64,000 nucleotides of DNA from Tillus elongatus (Eukaryota > Arthropoda > Insecta > Coleoptera > Cleridae), in assembly GCA_964006375.1 (NCBI GenBank), contig OZ023265.1, positions 15,731,252 through 15,795,251 on the forward strand, read 5' to 3'. A program made the position numbers and the translations under genes. Below the pieces are notes generated by a model. That model was not told the origin of the DNA. It saw only the letters and a list, made by a program, of their open reading frames with translations, and made no database searches. Positions 51,740 to 63,691 of this stretch are shown one piece after another (position 1 is the first letter of the stretch; each line of letters begins with the position of its first letter).

Positions 51740-53455
51740 GTTTACTCCATCCAAGTACATTATCACATTTGAGATTATCCATGTGTGATATGCTTGTAGG
51801 GTATCCAAGTTAAGAACAATGTTAATCTGTGTTAGTTCTTTCAACTATTCATAATGAGACTGTACGAGAATACCGCCACCAGCTATCACAAAATAAGAAA
51901 ATTAACATCAAACAGCCCAATCACGTTTGAAATAAGCAGTTATCATCTGTTACAAAGCAAAGAGAGCATTTAATATAGCAAAGTATTTAATTTAACTCAT
52001 CTGATATAACCGTGGTGCCTTTTCCTCTTAGTTAGTTATAGTTGTTCTTAACATTTTTACTGCTGCTAAGATTTTGTTGAAAAGAGAGTGAGCTGAAGGC
52101 TATACGAGCTTATAAAGAATTCTGTTATCTGACCAACGAAAATGAAATAGAGATATTGAAACCGGCTACCAACTGTCGTTTTCAAGATGTTTACGAAAAA
52201 TACCAGATAATATGTGTGTTTGCATGGAGAAAAATTTAAGACGTTATATTATAAATTTCATTGGGGAGAAAAGTAGTAAATTTCATTGGCTAAGAAGACA
52301 ATACATTTCATTGACTAAGAAAATAATGTAATCATGTGCCAATGACCCTTATAATGGGAATGTTGTAAAACGTGTAGGACGTTACATATTCCCATATCCC
52401 TTCACCAATTTTTTTCAAAAAATAGTTTAGCCTTTTTGAGCCATCCCCTTGTAACACTTTAAAATGCTCATACTGTACAGGGTACGGAGATGCTATGGTT
52501 ATAGAAAGTGTTCAATGCAAAAAATGAACGCAGGCTTTTTCGCTGCAGCAGCCTTTGTGTTACTAAAATCATATGAATATATTTTATTCTTATGTTTAAT
52601 CTGGATAGGATGGATCTTTTGACCGTATTTTGCAAGACATCTTAATGTGTGAAGCAGAACACACCTTTTTAGCAGCATTCGCTAACATCTAATCCATTTT
52701 ATATTCAGCTTTATATTGTTCTAGTAACAGGCTGTGTATAATATTGACCTACTTTCCTCCAAACCGTTTCTTTCATATTTATATTCGCCATATTAAACAT
52801 TCCGACTTGTTTATTTTTGTGCGTACAGAATAAGGTAAAGGAAATTCCATATAAATCTTGGGTTTTTATGTAGCGCTGAAAGAAACCTAGGGAGCTAAAA
52901 TCGGTTTATAGTACTCCAGTGTGCTGTGGCGGTCGTAAAATGCTGATTGGTGACGGCGCAGTAGGCTGTGAGATGACAAATGCCGGTTCACAGCCGGCTA
53001 TGATCTCCCTTAGCCGTGAGGATAGCGCCTCTCAGTTCGCGACCTCGTATTTATACCATAAAGATGATATCAACTGGTAGCTGAAATTGTACAAGAATCT
53101 TATCTAGCACATATAAACTAACGTATCGGCATTGTTTTACATTTTACATGTCTCTGCGAGAAAGAGTTCATCTTTTATGGTATGTTTTATGGACGGCCGT
53201 ATAACGAATATGAAGATTATTCCCGCAGCAGTTTCCGATCTCCGGGAAATTTTATTGAATACAATGTATCTCTGGATTATTTACCCTGGCATTGGATACA
53301 AGGTGTTGGTGTCGAATTTTCTTGTACATACTATGTTTTTTAGACAAACAAGTTTATTTACCTGTAAATATAAGTAACAGCCAAAAGAAGCCAAAACGAA
53401 TTTCATCAGTATAAATATAATGTCGCTTGTTAAGCGAAATTATAGATCTCTTACT
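51740..53455. other. No recognisable gene
   Basis: Noncoding. Near 52910-53050 a GC-richer patch contains a CCAAT-like and TATA-like pair on the minus strand (complement of ATTGGT at 52957 and TTTATA at 52906). No transcript can be assigned. Confidence 0.4.
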
Positions 53456-53512
53456 CAGTGGTCGCCAACCTGTCGATTGTGAGCTACCGGTAGATCGCAA
53501 AGGCAATTTTGA
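53455..53512 (+). mobile_element. hAT-type terminal remnant
   Basis: CAGTGGTCGCCAACCTGTCG, then TGTGAGCTACCGGTAGATCG, resembles hAT terminal inverted repeats (CAGxGGTxxxCAACC). Only one end is present; LINE B4 3' sequence follows within about 40 bp. Confidence 0.5.
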
Positions 53513-53545
53513 TGGCTCACATATTTTAAATTTTACATTTTTTTT

Positions 53546-55478
53546 TAATTCAACAACATACCACGAGGGCTCACATCCTAAATACTATCGTACCGTGGGT
53601 GTCGACAAGGAGGAAACAGGTATATGTCTCTTCTGAATGGAGTCTAGGATAGCGAGTGTAGAAGCGGCAGCGGCACCCCAGATATGGGAGCAGTATTCGC
53701 GGTTTGGCCTTATTTATGAAGTATATAAGGTATAGAGATTAGCCGGTAAAAAGTATTTGGGAGCCCGGAAGAGGAAACCTAATTTCTTAGCAGCCGCTTC
53801 TGCAATTGATGTAGCATGTTGGTGCCAATTGATATTTCGATCCACAGAAATGCCACCAAGTGAAAAGGACTCATTACTTTGAATAACTTGGTTGTTCATT
53901 GTGATGGGTCTAGGGCTGGTGTATCTCTCATGAGATAGAAAGCAAGACTGAGATTTGGTGGAGTTAAATTGTACAAGATTTCTACTTCCCCAATCTAATA
54001 TTTTTTTGGAGATTCACAAAGACAGAACCTTCCATTAGTCTGCGATCCTCATCTAATTGGGTTTAAGAGGCAAGCTTAGAATATTGTATATTTGAGTGGA
54101 AGGTGCTGTCGTCCGCGTAACTGTGAACTGGGTTGGATGTGTTAGAGAGGAGGTCTTTGATATGGATAAGAAACAAAGTAGCGGCTAAAGCGGAACCTTG
54201 TGGGACTCCTGCATCAACTGGATACAGTTTAGAGGAATGGCCATCCACGACAACAGAAATGCTCCGGTTTGAAAGGAAATTTGTGTCCAGGTACAGAGTT
54301 TTGGTGGTAGGTCAGATGCTGGAAGTTTATTAAGCAGCGCTGCGTGCCAGACCTGGTCGAATGCTTTGGATATGTCAAGAGAGGCAATCTGGGATTCACC
54401 GTGTAGTTCCATAGACTTGTTCCAAGAATGGATGACAAAGAAAAGGAGGTAGGCAGTTGATCTGGGCTGATGGAATCCATATTGCCTGTCGTGGATTAGA
54501 CTGCGTTTTTCGAGAAATTTTAGTAATTTGGTGTTTATATACGTTTCCATCACTTTAGAGGCGACTGAAAGGAGAAAAATAGGCCTGTAGTTGCTAGGAA
54601 GCGCTTTGGATTCTTTCTTGGGGACGGGTTGCACTCGAGCAATTTTCCAGTTACTAGGGAATATGCCTCTATTGTAAGATGTCTGAAACAGACGAGTCAA
54701 GACAGGAGCAAGTTCTGCTGCGCATTTTTTTAGAACAATTCCTGGGATCAAGTCAAGGCCAAAGGCTTTCCTGGTATTAAGGGAACAGAGCATCTTTCGT
54801 ACCTTTTTAGTTTTGAAAATGATATCCGTCATTTTATGAGCGAACATTGGGGACTGTTGGTGGCTGAACATTTGGAGGTGGGTTGAGAGTAGAATTTCTG
54901 ACGAAAAACGAGGCAAAAAGTTCATTATTGCCCAGGACGGTAGAAACAATTTCATCCCCTGAACGTACTCTTGCAGAAATTATTCCCAATAGAGTCCAGA
55001 AGGGTTTGTTGCCGTTGCAGCTTGAGAGGACTTTATTTTTGATGTGATTATTAAACGAGTTTTTCTCCTAAGAAAGAATGCGGAAATAGCGGTTTCTTGC
55101 GTCGTTAAATGTTTGACTGGGATTGTGTAGAAGCATTTTGTAAGCTCTGTCCTTTTTAAGTCTGGCCTTGTCACAGGATTTAGAGAACCAGAGCTTTTGA
55201 GTGCCTGAAGAGGTTTTCTATGTACGTGGAATAAATAATTCCATGCCAGCTTGGATAATTTCGGTGACGTTTTGTGAGATATCAGAGGGGTCAGGATGAG
55301 GGAAGCAGACAGACACCCGTGAAAATGAGGATAAGTAATCCCGCATTTCGTCCCAGTTCGCGGAGTTGTAGTGCCAAACGATACGTGGGTGTGATGACTG
55401 TGTGACCTCAGGTTGCATTGCGCAAGAAGCAGTGACAATGCCGTGGTCTGAGCGACCAAGGGGGGCAGTGACTGATAT

Positions 55479-55481
<3 letters not shown>
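53546..55481 (-). pseudogene. LINE B4: Jockey/CR1-group LINE, 5'-truncated in endonuclease
   Basis: Minus strand. About 55200-55480 holds the end of the endonuclease (SDHGIV-like sequence near 55440) and the AMQPEVTQ segment. 54185-54955 is a 256-codon RT frame with SNWKIARVQPVPKKESKALP, SNYRPIFLLSVASKVMETYI, DRQYGF and LDISKAFDQVWHAALLNKLP. A frameshift near 54250 leads to GVPQGSALAATLFLIHIKDL and an intact YADD near 54115. 53714-54000 gives the thumb. A deletion in the C-terminal part (about 53620) joins it to the 3' end. It fills the RT gap missing in B2. Confidence 0.88.

Positions 55482-55531
<50 letters not shown>
55482..55531. repeat. (TA)n microsatellite at the 5' truncation of LINE B4
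   Basis: About 25 TA units directly at the LINE edge. Confidence 0.95.
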
Positions 55532-55533
<2 letters not shown>

Positions 55534-56235
55534 AGGTCATTATTTTGGCTTATTCATTTTCTACGCTTTTCATAGTCATACATAATTTATCTCATCCAGC
55601 TGCGATTACATTTGCGCAAAGGAGAAAACCACTAGCAAATTAGCTTGTTTAATCAGTTGCACGAATGATTAGCCGTCCAATAAAACTCCAACAACATAAA
55701 TCCAGTTCTGTAGTTTGAGGAGTGACGTCCCTCCATCAACTAAAACACCGGGATATAGCGGGAGTCGGCAAATAGAGAGCCAATCTTTGTTATCCACGCT
55801 AATGCCGTTTGACAATGACCTAATCCCCTAATCCGATACTCTATGGCCCTGTCCTTACTCCAACTATTAGATCTCTTGGATAAATCCACCCTTATAATAA
55901 GATCATATTTATACCAGACCTTTCCTTCATGTCCCTACTGAATTTGCTTTAAGTTACTTGATGTTAAAATATATTGGTACTAGCTGAACAACTTTAAACT
56001 CTTATTAGGTATTTAGGCAATGTTAGAATAGTTTGGCTTGATAAGCGTTAGATTTCGAAATATTTTTACAGTCAATCTTTAAAAAATCTGCAAGTAAAGC
56101 AGTAGCTTAAGTTATTTTTCTTACACTTTTTCTTGCCTGGATTTCAATTATTATGAACAAAAAATATATCATCCATTGATTATTTTTCTCCCAACTTTAT
56201 GAAACCGTTATATACTAAGTGAAATGTAGTTTGAG
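55532..56235. other. No recognisable gene
   Basis: AT-rich noncoding sequence. Confidence 0.5.
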
Positions 56236-56552
56236 TATCAGTGGTTTAGTGGTAAGAACGAGTGACTCTGAACCGAAGTGTACTCGGTTCGATTCCCAAG
56301 ATACAGTACATGCTGTAAAATTAACATCAACCGGGTTTATGGCATTGTATTTGAGCAAGTTTAATGTCTGCACGTTCCGCCCTTCGGACGGGGCATAAAA
56401 CCGTTGATCCTGTTGGGCCGTTAGAGATCTCTCTCCTCCTTACAGAAAGGCAGGGGTTCGGCAAAATTACCAGGATAGTGAAGTGAAACTGCTCATCGGT
56501 GATTGGCCATAGTCGCGGAAATACACCGCGTTAAAGAAACAAAAACACACAA
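56236..56552 (+). repeat. tRNA-derived SINE, copy 3 (best preserved)
   Basis: Box A TGGTTTAGTGG at 56242-56252 and box B GGTTCGATTCC at 56286-56296, an RNA polymerase III promoter layout 33 bp apart. The body block is CCTTCGGACGGGGCATAAAA, then CCTTACAGAAAGGCAGGGGT. The tail is GTTAAAGAAACAAAAACACA. It defines the orientation of the other two copies. Confidence 0.88.
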
Positions 56553-56961
56553 TGTAGTTTTTCTCTAATTTAGAAGTGATTGGCTTTTCTCTGAGATCAA
56601 TATCACCTTTTACGGCATTGTTTCAGAAAAGAAGGCAAATATTTGTAAAACAGAGAACATTTCTCTAGGTCTATATTTAGAAACAAAACGTAAGATAATT
56701 AGCTTAATCTATTTCGTTACTCGTATGCTACTGTTTATCTGATTTTAAATCTTACTGTTTATTTTTATTTTTTCATTTAATTTTATTTTTCTATAGTGTG
56801 CTATATACCAAAGATATAATTAGCTGTATTTTCTAAAACTCTAAGTAGGCCAAATCCTGACGTGCCAAACTTACAAGTTTTCTCTGTATAATATTTTTTC
56901 GGCAACCGTCCGGCAAGTACCCACTTCCCGAACTCTTTTTCTTTGAGAAAGTAGCATTTCT

Positions 56962-57003
56962 CCGGCCTAGTCCGGGAAGTACGTACTTCCCGGACTAGGC
57001 CGG
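56962..57003. repeat. Perfect 42-bp palindrome
   Basis: Left arm 56962-56982 begins CCGGCCTAGTCCGGG; the right arm is its exact complement, centred at 56982/56983 on GTAC-GTAC. A weaker related pair (GTCCGGCAAGTACCCACTTC) is at 56908-56927. It lies 57 bp before the splice acceptor of the recombinase exon. Confidence 0.9.
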
Positions 57004-57060
57004 GAAGAATCACATCGTTGTTGTCATTGTGAATATGAAAATTAATATTTATTTTTACAG

Positions 57061-57372
57061 CCATCCCATACTCCACATACCAGATTATTCGTGAATTACA
57101 AAAAAGGAAAATGTTCGATTCAGCCCGTTGGTATCCACAGTTTTGGGAATCTCGGATTAAGAATTGCAGAATTTTTAAATTTACCCCATCCTAAAAATTA
57201 CACAGGCCATAGCATGCGTCGAACTTCAGCGACAATATTTGCTGATAATGGTGGAAACATCACAAATTTGAAGAGACACGGTGGCTGGAAGTCTACCAAT
57301 GTCGCTGAAGGATATATAGACAATTCACTAACAAACAAAATTAAAATTACCAATACCATTCAAAAATTATGA
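57061..57372 (+). CDS. Crypton-type tyrosine recombinase, last exon
   Basis: The frame is open from the splice-acceptor-like TTATTTTTACAG (ends 57060) to the stop at 57370-57372, about 103 codons. It encodes the C-terminal catalytic half of a tyrosine recombinase: GHSMRRTSATIFADNGGNIT holds the H-x-x-R pair, LKRHGGWKSTNVAEGYIDNS the second histidine, tryptophan and the nucleophilic tyrosine. This layout matches Crypton recombinases and host proteins derived from them in insects. No stop or shift interrupts it. Upstream exons with the first arginine were not found. A polyadenylation signal AATAAA lies at 57620-57625. It could be a live element, a domesticated gene or a preserved fragment. Confidence 0.75.
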   Translation, partial: PSHTPHTRLFVNYKKGKCSIQPVGIHSFGNLGLRIAEFLNLPHPKNYTGHSMRRTSATIFADNGGNITNLKRHGGWKSTNVAEGYIDNSLTNKIKITNTIQKL

Positions 57373-58239
57373 GATGAAAACAATCAATATGAAACGGAAA
57401 CTTTACCTTCTTGTTCTGACTACAAAAGGCATTTAAATATACCAAGCATTTCAAATAAATTAAATTCTTTTAATATTAGCAATTGTTCGAATTTTAATAT
57501 AAATATTAATATAAATAAGAATAAGAATGTTTCTGTTAGTACCTATCTTCTGTTCGAATTTCAATATTTAATACAAATAAGAATTAAAATGTTCGAAATT
57601 TTGTTCTACAAAGAAATATAATAAAGAAATGTGTCTCATTGATTTGTTATTCTACAGGGTTGCTGAAAAAATAGTGTACGCAACACGTTCGAAAACAGTT
57701 TTTTTGGACTCGCAGACTTCCAGGACTCGCCTACGGCTCGTCCTAGAATTTTGTCGACTCGTCCAAAAAAACAGTATTTTCCGGACTTGTAACGTAAATT
57801 ACTATTCTGTGTTGAATATATTTGTATTTACTTTTCTCATCTTGGTCAGCAACCCAACACTCGTCTCACATTATTTTGATTAAATACGTTACTTTTTTTA
57901 GTGTTTTGGCTCGCTAATTTCAAATAGTATTATATGGAACTAGCGAGATCAATTATTTATTGTTTCCTAATTAACTAGAGATATATTAGAAATTATTTTG
58001 TGGTGTCTTATGTCCTTCCTCGGAGCACTTTTGAATTCTGGACAGATTTCAGTTATCAGCAAAGTGACACAATTGAGTAGGCAACAACAGAGGCCGTTTT
58101 TTGGGTATCCAGAAGAAATGGTGGTTGTTTAAATGAGAGACAAGGAATTTTTTGGCAGCATATTATCGGTGAGAAAGAAACATACAAACTAATATGCCTG
58201 ATTAATGAAATAGCAAAGTTACTTCTGTAAATTTTAAAA
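57373..58239. other. 3' region of the recombinase exon; no other gene
   Basis: 57373-57625 is probably 3' untranslated. 57655-57800 holds a GC-richer segment with repeated ACTCG words (GGACTCGCAGACTTCCAGG; CGGCTCGTCCTAGAATTTTG). The rest is AT-rich. Confidence 0.45.
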
Positions 58240-58300
58240 AGTTCGGACGCAGCAAGTGCATTATGGTAATGAATTTTCATATAAATGATCTGGCACCAAA
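58240..58300 (-). repeat. TA-core terminus fragment
   Basis: Reverse hairpin end TTCGGACGCAGCAAGTGCAT and GAATTTTCATATAAATGATC. It abuts the following forward copy. Confidence 0.75.
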
Positions 58301-58418
58301 AAATTTTTAGTGAATTTTTATGAAAAAAAATTCACTATTAGAGAGGTATCGATGGTGAGACATTTTTCAAATGAGCGCGAATTTGGGCCCCTAGAACCCA
58401 TATCCGGGGTCACTTTTG

Positions 58419-58552
<134 letters not shown>

Positions 58553-58756
58553 AACCGATAACTCAAAAGATAATTAACCGATTTTAATGAAACTAGACAA
58601 GTGCCTTCCTTTTATTAATAGCTTCTACGAGTTCGTTAGCCAGAAAAATCTGACAACGCTTTCCGGAAAAATTTTGAGTTTTCTTTCGAAAAAAATTTTT
58701 CTCCGAAAATTACAAAGATATTTTGATGAAATTTGGCGTACATGTTGCTTTGAGAA

Positions 58757-60092
58757 TTATAATATTTATTTGCCATCGAGAAATTACATGGTGTGTCAGG
58801 TAAATAATATGTATACACATAAACACAGATGGTCAAATAGATAAAATACAATAGTTGTAAAGAACACCACAGAAACAATAGGAACAAACAACAAACAAAT
58901 CAATCCATGTACCAAATATATAGAAAACTAAACAACAGAAACTACACTTAAAGTCCCTAAGGAGCTGTTTTGATGCCTCTTACCAACCAGTCTCAAAATA
59001 CTCATCCACTGTATACAGTGTCGTCCGCAGCAGAAGTCTCTTAACCTCTCTGGCAAATTGTGATTCAGGCATTTCCCTCAAATTACTTGGCAGTCTGTTA
59101 TACAGCTTCAAACCCAGATAATTTGCACCCAATTGCGTTCTAGCCAGTCTGTGATATGGTATGCTAAAGTTGGCCTTCTTTATGGTATCATATGTATGTA
59201 ATTGTTCATTGGCTAGAAATAAGTCCTTATTTTGATGAACATATTTTAAGCAGACAAAAATGAATACCGATACTATGGTAAGTATACGCTCGCGCTCGAA
59301 CAACCCACGGCAGCTAGTCTTCCAAGACACGTCGCACAAGACACGTAGGGCTTCTTTCTGCTTCAGGAGCACTTGCTGCAAGCCTGGACTGCACCCCCAC
59401 AAAAGCACACCATAACCAGCGACAGGGTGAAAGTTGGAAAAATATGCCATCTTGCAGGCCTCCCGGCCCACCACAGCTTTCATTCGCCGCATTGTAAAAA
59501 TAGCCGTAGACAACCTTCCAAGCAGGGACGAGACATGAGCAGACCAGGCAAGGCCATCCTCCAGAATTACACCAAGAAGCTTTAACCTCGCCCCGCCGCT
59601 GTGTCCCGCACCCAGCACCAGTCGTTGTGTCTTATTTAAGTTTAATTTTAGAGAGTTTACTCTAAACCACTCATCTGCTTGGTCAAGGCAAGTCCTTGTA
59701 CGGAGGCCCAGATTAATCGCCGCTGTTGCTCTGTTAACAAAGCTGGTGTCATCGGCATAAAGCCCGATCGCATCCGATGCAATGTTGGCCGGCAGATCAT
59801 TCGTATAGATGATAAAGAGTATGGGGCCCAAAATGGAACCCTGCGGAACACCACAATCTACTGTCATCTCATCGGATAGCTGTTTATCCCAATACACAAC
59901 CTGCCTCCTATCCTCCAGGTAAGACCCAAAGAGGGAGAGGGCTGTACCTCTGACACCATAATGTTCCAGCTTCCCCAACAAAATACACTTTGAAACTGTA
60001 TCAAAGGCCTTACTCAGATCACAAGCTACGACTTCAACATGATTTTTTTCATAGAGTCCCTCGGCAATACTCATAACAATTTCGGTCAAGAA
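58757..60092 (-). mobile_element. LINE C insertion, 5'-truncated
   Basis: From the truncated RT (60089) through the stop at 58980 to a 3' untranslated region with AATAAA (complement of 58765-58770). It lies within the TA-core internal block; the two flanks rejoin as GCTTTGAGA with AAGACC. The target duplication is at most a few bases (AGAA-like). Confidence 0.8.
58980..60089 (-). CDS. LINE C reverse transcriptase, partial but open (369 codons)
   Basis: Longest real coding frame in the window. The start is given by the truncation, not a native start. Motifs: [20 protein letters not shown] (first Asp of the RT palm), [34 protein letters not shown] (YADD intact), [15 protein letters not shown], and [20 protein letters not shown], with [13 protein letters not shown] in the C-terminal half. 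It ends normally at the stop before the 3' untranslated region. Related RT sequences occur in Jockey-type and CR1-type LINEs. The endonuclease and RT N-terminus are missing, so it is not autonomous. The uninterrupted frame suggests a recent insertion. Confidence 0.88.
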   Translation of the reverse strand: MTEIVMSIAEGLYEKNHVEVVACDLSKAFDTVSKCILLGKLEHYGVRGTALSLFGSYLEDRRQVVYWDKQLSDEMTVDCGVPQGSILGPILFIIYTNDLPANIASDAIGLYADDTSFVNRATAAINLGLRTRTCLDQADEWFRVNSLKLNLNKTQRLVLGAGHSGGARLKLLGVILEDGLAWSAHVSSLLGRLSTAIFTMRRMKAVVGREACKMAYFSNFHPVAGYGVLLWGCSPGLQQVLLKQKEALRVLCDVSWKTSCRGLFERERILTIVSVFIFVCLKYVHQNKDLFLANEQLHTYDTIKKANFSIPYHRLARTQLGANYLGLKLYNRLPSNLREMPESQFAREVKRLLLRTTLYTVDEYFETGW

Positions 60093-60175
60093 GAAAGACC
60101 TAATTATGTGCCAAAATTCAGATTTCTAGGTTTACAGAAAATTGAGCTATTAAAATTTGAAACATTTATGTTTAA

Positions 60176-60499
60176 TATCACCGCGTTTCATTGACAATGG
60201 CAAACCTCGCTTATATGAGATCTAGTATGTCGTTGCCTGGTAACAGAACATTTGATATTATTGCGCAGGTCTGTTAGACGCTGTAACTGACGTTTATCGT
60301 ATGGTATGATATTGTTTATATGTTTATCTGTTTGAGTCGACAAATTATTTGTGTTATTTGGGAAATGTTTATATACAAGTGCAAATTATTCCTTTATTAA
60401 TGCTGGTGGGTGGACTAAACAGTATTTGTTATGTTTTATCAACACATATAAAGGATCGAAGTTTTACAAAAGGGACTGATATGCAACAGGTTAGTTATT
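60176..60499. other. No recognisable gene
   Basis: Noncoding sequence up to the target duplication of the next element. Confidence 0.5.
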
Positions 60500-60558
60500 T
60501 TCTCTCTGATAAGTACACTTGGAGAACACCCAAATCACCACAACACATATTTCAGAGA

Positions 60559-60599
60559 CCTTACGATCGTTTCGTTGACCAAGTCAACATCTTCAGAGG
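60559..60599 (-). ncRNA. Hammerhead-ribozyme-like motif, family 1 (left arm of palindrome)
   Basis: Complement: CCT, CTGAAGA, extra T, stem II GTTGAC-TTG-GTCAAC, GAAAC, GATC, GTA, AGG. The outer stem I word ATTTT can pair with GAAAT across an internal loop, as in type I hammerheads of Penelope-like elements. Confidence 0.75.
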
Positions 60600-61927
60600 A
60601 AGAAAAATTCTAACATAAAAAACTAGATCCCGTATATTTATATCGCGTCAAAGAAAACGAACTAGTCCGAAGGAAAGTTGTCGTACAAGAACGATCGTTA
60701 GTTTATTGCGCAGTGAAACAGGTCGGAGACCTGCTTTAATCTTTTGGTCGACAAATTTATGACCCTTATCTAATATAGGTTTAAAAAGGACCGGCGTTTT
60801 TTAAAGAGACAGCACGTTTCCTTTCGATCTAGAACTTTACAATGTGGATATTGGTTTATGCCGATAAAGACATCTGCTGAGATAAACAACATAAACTCAA
60901 ATCATCTCTTTTAAAAATAGAAAACTAAAACCCAGATGTCTGTCTCACCGTGTTAACTTTAACAAAGGAAAAATAGTTCAACTAAAATACTACACAAAAA
61001 CTAAATATTGATTTTAATTCTACGTGAAAATATTTATATTGACTACATAGATACAAAAACCGAATAGGTATTTAAATTAAGACAAACATAGTGATTAGTA
61101 TATGTATAAACCGGTCGAGTTATTGACCATAATTTATTATTCTACCAGACTAATTATGAGTATTTAAGCGGTCAAATGCAAAGAGCAAACAATGGGCTAG
61201 AGATTACAGGTGGCGCACGATTTAATGAAGTTTTGTTCTTAATAGACCTTAATATAAGGTCTATATAAGGTCTATTAAGGTCTATTAAGAACAAAACTTC
61301 ATTAAATCGTGCGCCACCTGTAATCTCTAGCCCATTGTTTGCTCTTTGCATTTGACCGCTTAAATACTCATAATTAGTCTGGTAGAATAATAAATTATGG
61401 TCAATAACTCGACCGGTTTATACATATACTAATCACTATGTTTGTCTTAATTTAAATACCTATTCGGTTTTTGTATCTATGTAGTCAATATAAATATTTT
61501 CACGTAGAATTAAAATCAATATTTAGTTTTTGTGTAGTATTTTAGTTGAACTATTTTTCCTTTGTTAAAGTTAACACGGTGAGACAGACATCTGGGTTTT
61601 AGTTTTCTATTTTTAAAAGAGATGATTTGAGTTTATGTTGTTTATCTCAGCAGATGTCTTTATCGGCATAAACCAATATCCACATTGTAAAGTTCTAGAT
61701 CGAAAGGAAACGTGCTGTCTCTTTAAAGAACGCCGGTCCTTTTTAAACCTATATTAGATAAGGGTCATAAATTTGTCGACCAAAAGATTAAAGCAGGTCT
61801 CCGACCTGTTTCACTGCGCAATAAACTAACGATCGTTCTTGTACGACAACTTTCCTTCGGACTAGTTCGTTTTCTTTGACGCGATATAAATATACGGAAT
61901 CTAGTTTTTTATGTTAGAATTTTTCTT

Positions 61928-61968
61928 CCTCTGAAGATGTTGACTTGGTCAACGAAACGATCGTAAGG
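61928..61968 (+). ncRNA. Hammerhead-ribozyme-like motif, family 1 (right arm of palindrome)
   Basis: Identical in core to the left-arm motif, opposite strand. CTGAAGA at 61931-61937, stem II 61939-61944 with 61948-61953, GAAA at 61954-61957, cleavage predicted after A61965. Confidence 0.75.
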
Positions 61969-62109
61969 TCTCTGAAATATGTGTTGTGGTGATTTGGGTG
62001 TTCTCCAAGTGTACTTATTAGTGCTCATCACAGGTTCCAGTTTTCACATAGTGAATTCTCTCTGATGCTTTGGCGGTAGTTTTAGTTAAGTTTATGGTTT
62101 AACGGTCCA

Positions 62110-62298
62110 TAATTTTTAGCTAATTTTCGTACAAAAAATTCGTCAATGAGGAGACCGCGACTTAAGAATTTTAAAAAGATTTCTTCAAATGAACGCAAAC
62201 TAGGCCCCCTGGAATCCATATCCGGGTTTACGTTCAGTTTTGATCTGCTTACATATATACAGGGTGACGCGTTTCTACGGTAAAGCTCAATATAATTA
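62110..62298 (+). repeat. TA-core subfamily, left part of a nested pair
   Basis: Leader variant (TAATTTTCGTACAAAAAATT; CCATATCCGGGTTTACGTTC) then ACATATATACAGGGTGACGC and TCAATATAATTATT. It is interrupted by the next copy and resumes near 63108, in the order seen at 25836-26145 reversed. Confidence 0.6.
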
Positions 62299-63107
<809 letters not shown>

Positions 63108-63352
63108 TTTTCATAAAAAATCAATAAAGTTCAATATATTATCAATATTATTATACAAGATATGAAAAAATATTTTATACATTAATTATAGGGTGTCTTG
63201 AGCTACATCTTAAAAAATTAATTCTACAATCACAGGGTGGACTATAAGTCGTTAGTGATACAAATTGTCTTTTTTTTTAATCAAACGCCTTATGTTATTG
63301 CATTTTAGCATTTTCCATCGAAATATAGTGCATGTTTGTAAGAAAAGAAATT
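63108..63352 (+). repeat. TA-core subfamily, right part of the interrupted copy
   Basis: Resumes with TCAATATATTATCAATATTA and TTATAGGGTGTCTTGAGCTA, as in the 25905-26125 relative, up to the next hairpin end. Confidence 0.55.
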
Positions 63353-63508
63353 CTGGACGCAGCAAGTGCGTTATGGTAGCGAATTTTGATCAAATGCTTC
63401 ACATTTAAATAGCTTGAGTTATTTTGATGAAACATGGCACATTGTTTTTACTATATAAACATTTTTATGAAAATTCACTACCTTAACGCACTTGCTGCGT
63501 CCAGGTTT
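63353..63508. repeat. TA-core short form with inverted hairpin ends, ~155 bp
   Basis: Left GGACGCAGCAAGTGCGTTAT (63356) and right ACGCACTTGCTGCGTCCAGG (63486-63505) with a compact AT-rich core. Confidence 0.8.
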
Positions 63509-63690
63509 TTATTATACAAGAGACGAGAAAAAATTGCATAAGTTAATTATAGGGTATCTTGAGCTGCATCTTATAAAATTATTTTGACAATCACCGGCTG
63601 GCCCATTAGTCGTTGGTGATCCCTACAAATTTTTTTTCGAACAGCCTTATTTTATTGCATTTTTTATCGAAATATGTTTGTAAGGAAAAA
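63509..63690 (+). repeat. Repeat of the 63108-63352 flank type
   Basis: TTATAGGGTATCTTGAGCTG and AGTCGTTGGTGATCCCTACA repeat the flank seen at 63108 and 25905, showing tandem organisation with the hairpin modules. Confidence 0.6.
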
Positions 63691-63691
63691 A

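Larger units (their letters stand above)
60511..62055 (+). mobile_element. Family-1 hammerhead element as a ~1.5-kb near-perfect palindrome
   Basis: Target duplication TTCTCTCTGAT at 60500-60510 and 62056-62066. Arms of about 750 bp (60511 to about 61263, and about 61264 to 62016) are inverted copies differing at only a handful of positions (for example near 60637/61890 and 60801/61729). The centre is made of AGGTCTAT-type words (61250-61280). The right side continues with the family tail (TTAGTGCTCATCACAGGTTC, then TTTTCACATAGTGAA). No coding frame is supported in the arms. It fits a non-autonomous Penelope-like element with inverted pseudo-LTRs, or an inverted dimer of one unit. Confidence 0.85.

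Noticed and set aside
52900..53050. Minus-strand promoter with CCAAT-like and TATA-like words
   Set aside because: No transcript or coding region lies downstream. Such words are common in AT-rich DNA.
60511..62055. Assembly artefact from joining a read with its complement
   Set aside because: The arms differ at several positions, and the palindrome is bounded by an 11-bp target duplication and a one-sided tail. A long-read check would still be worthwhile.
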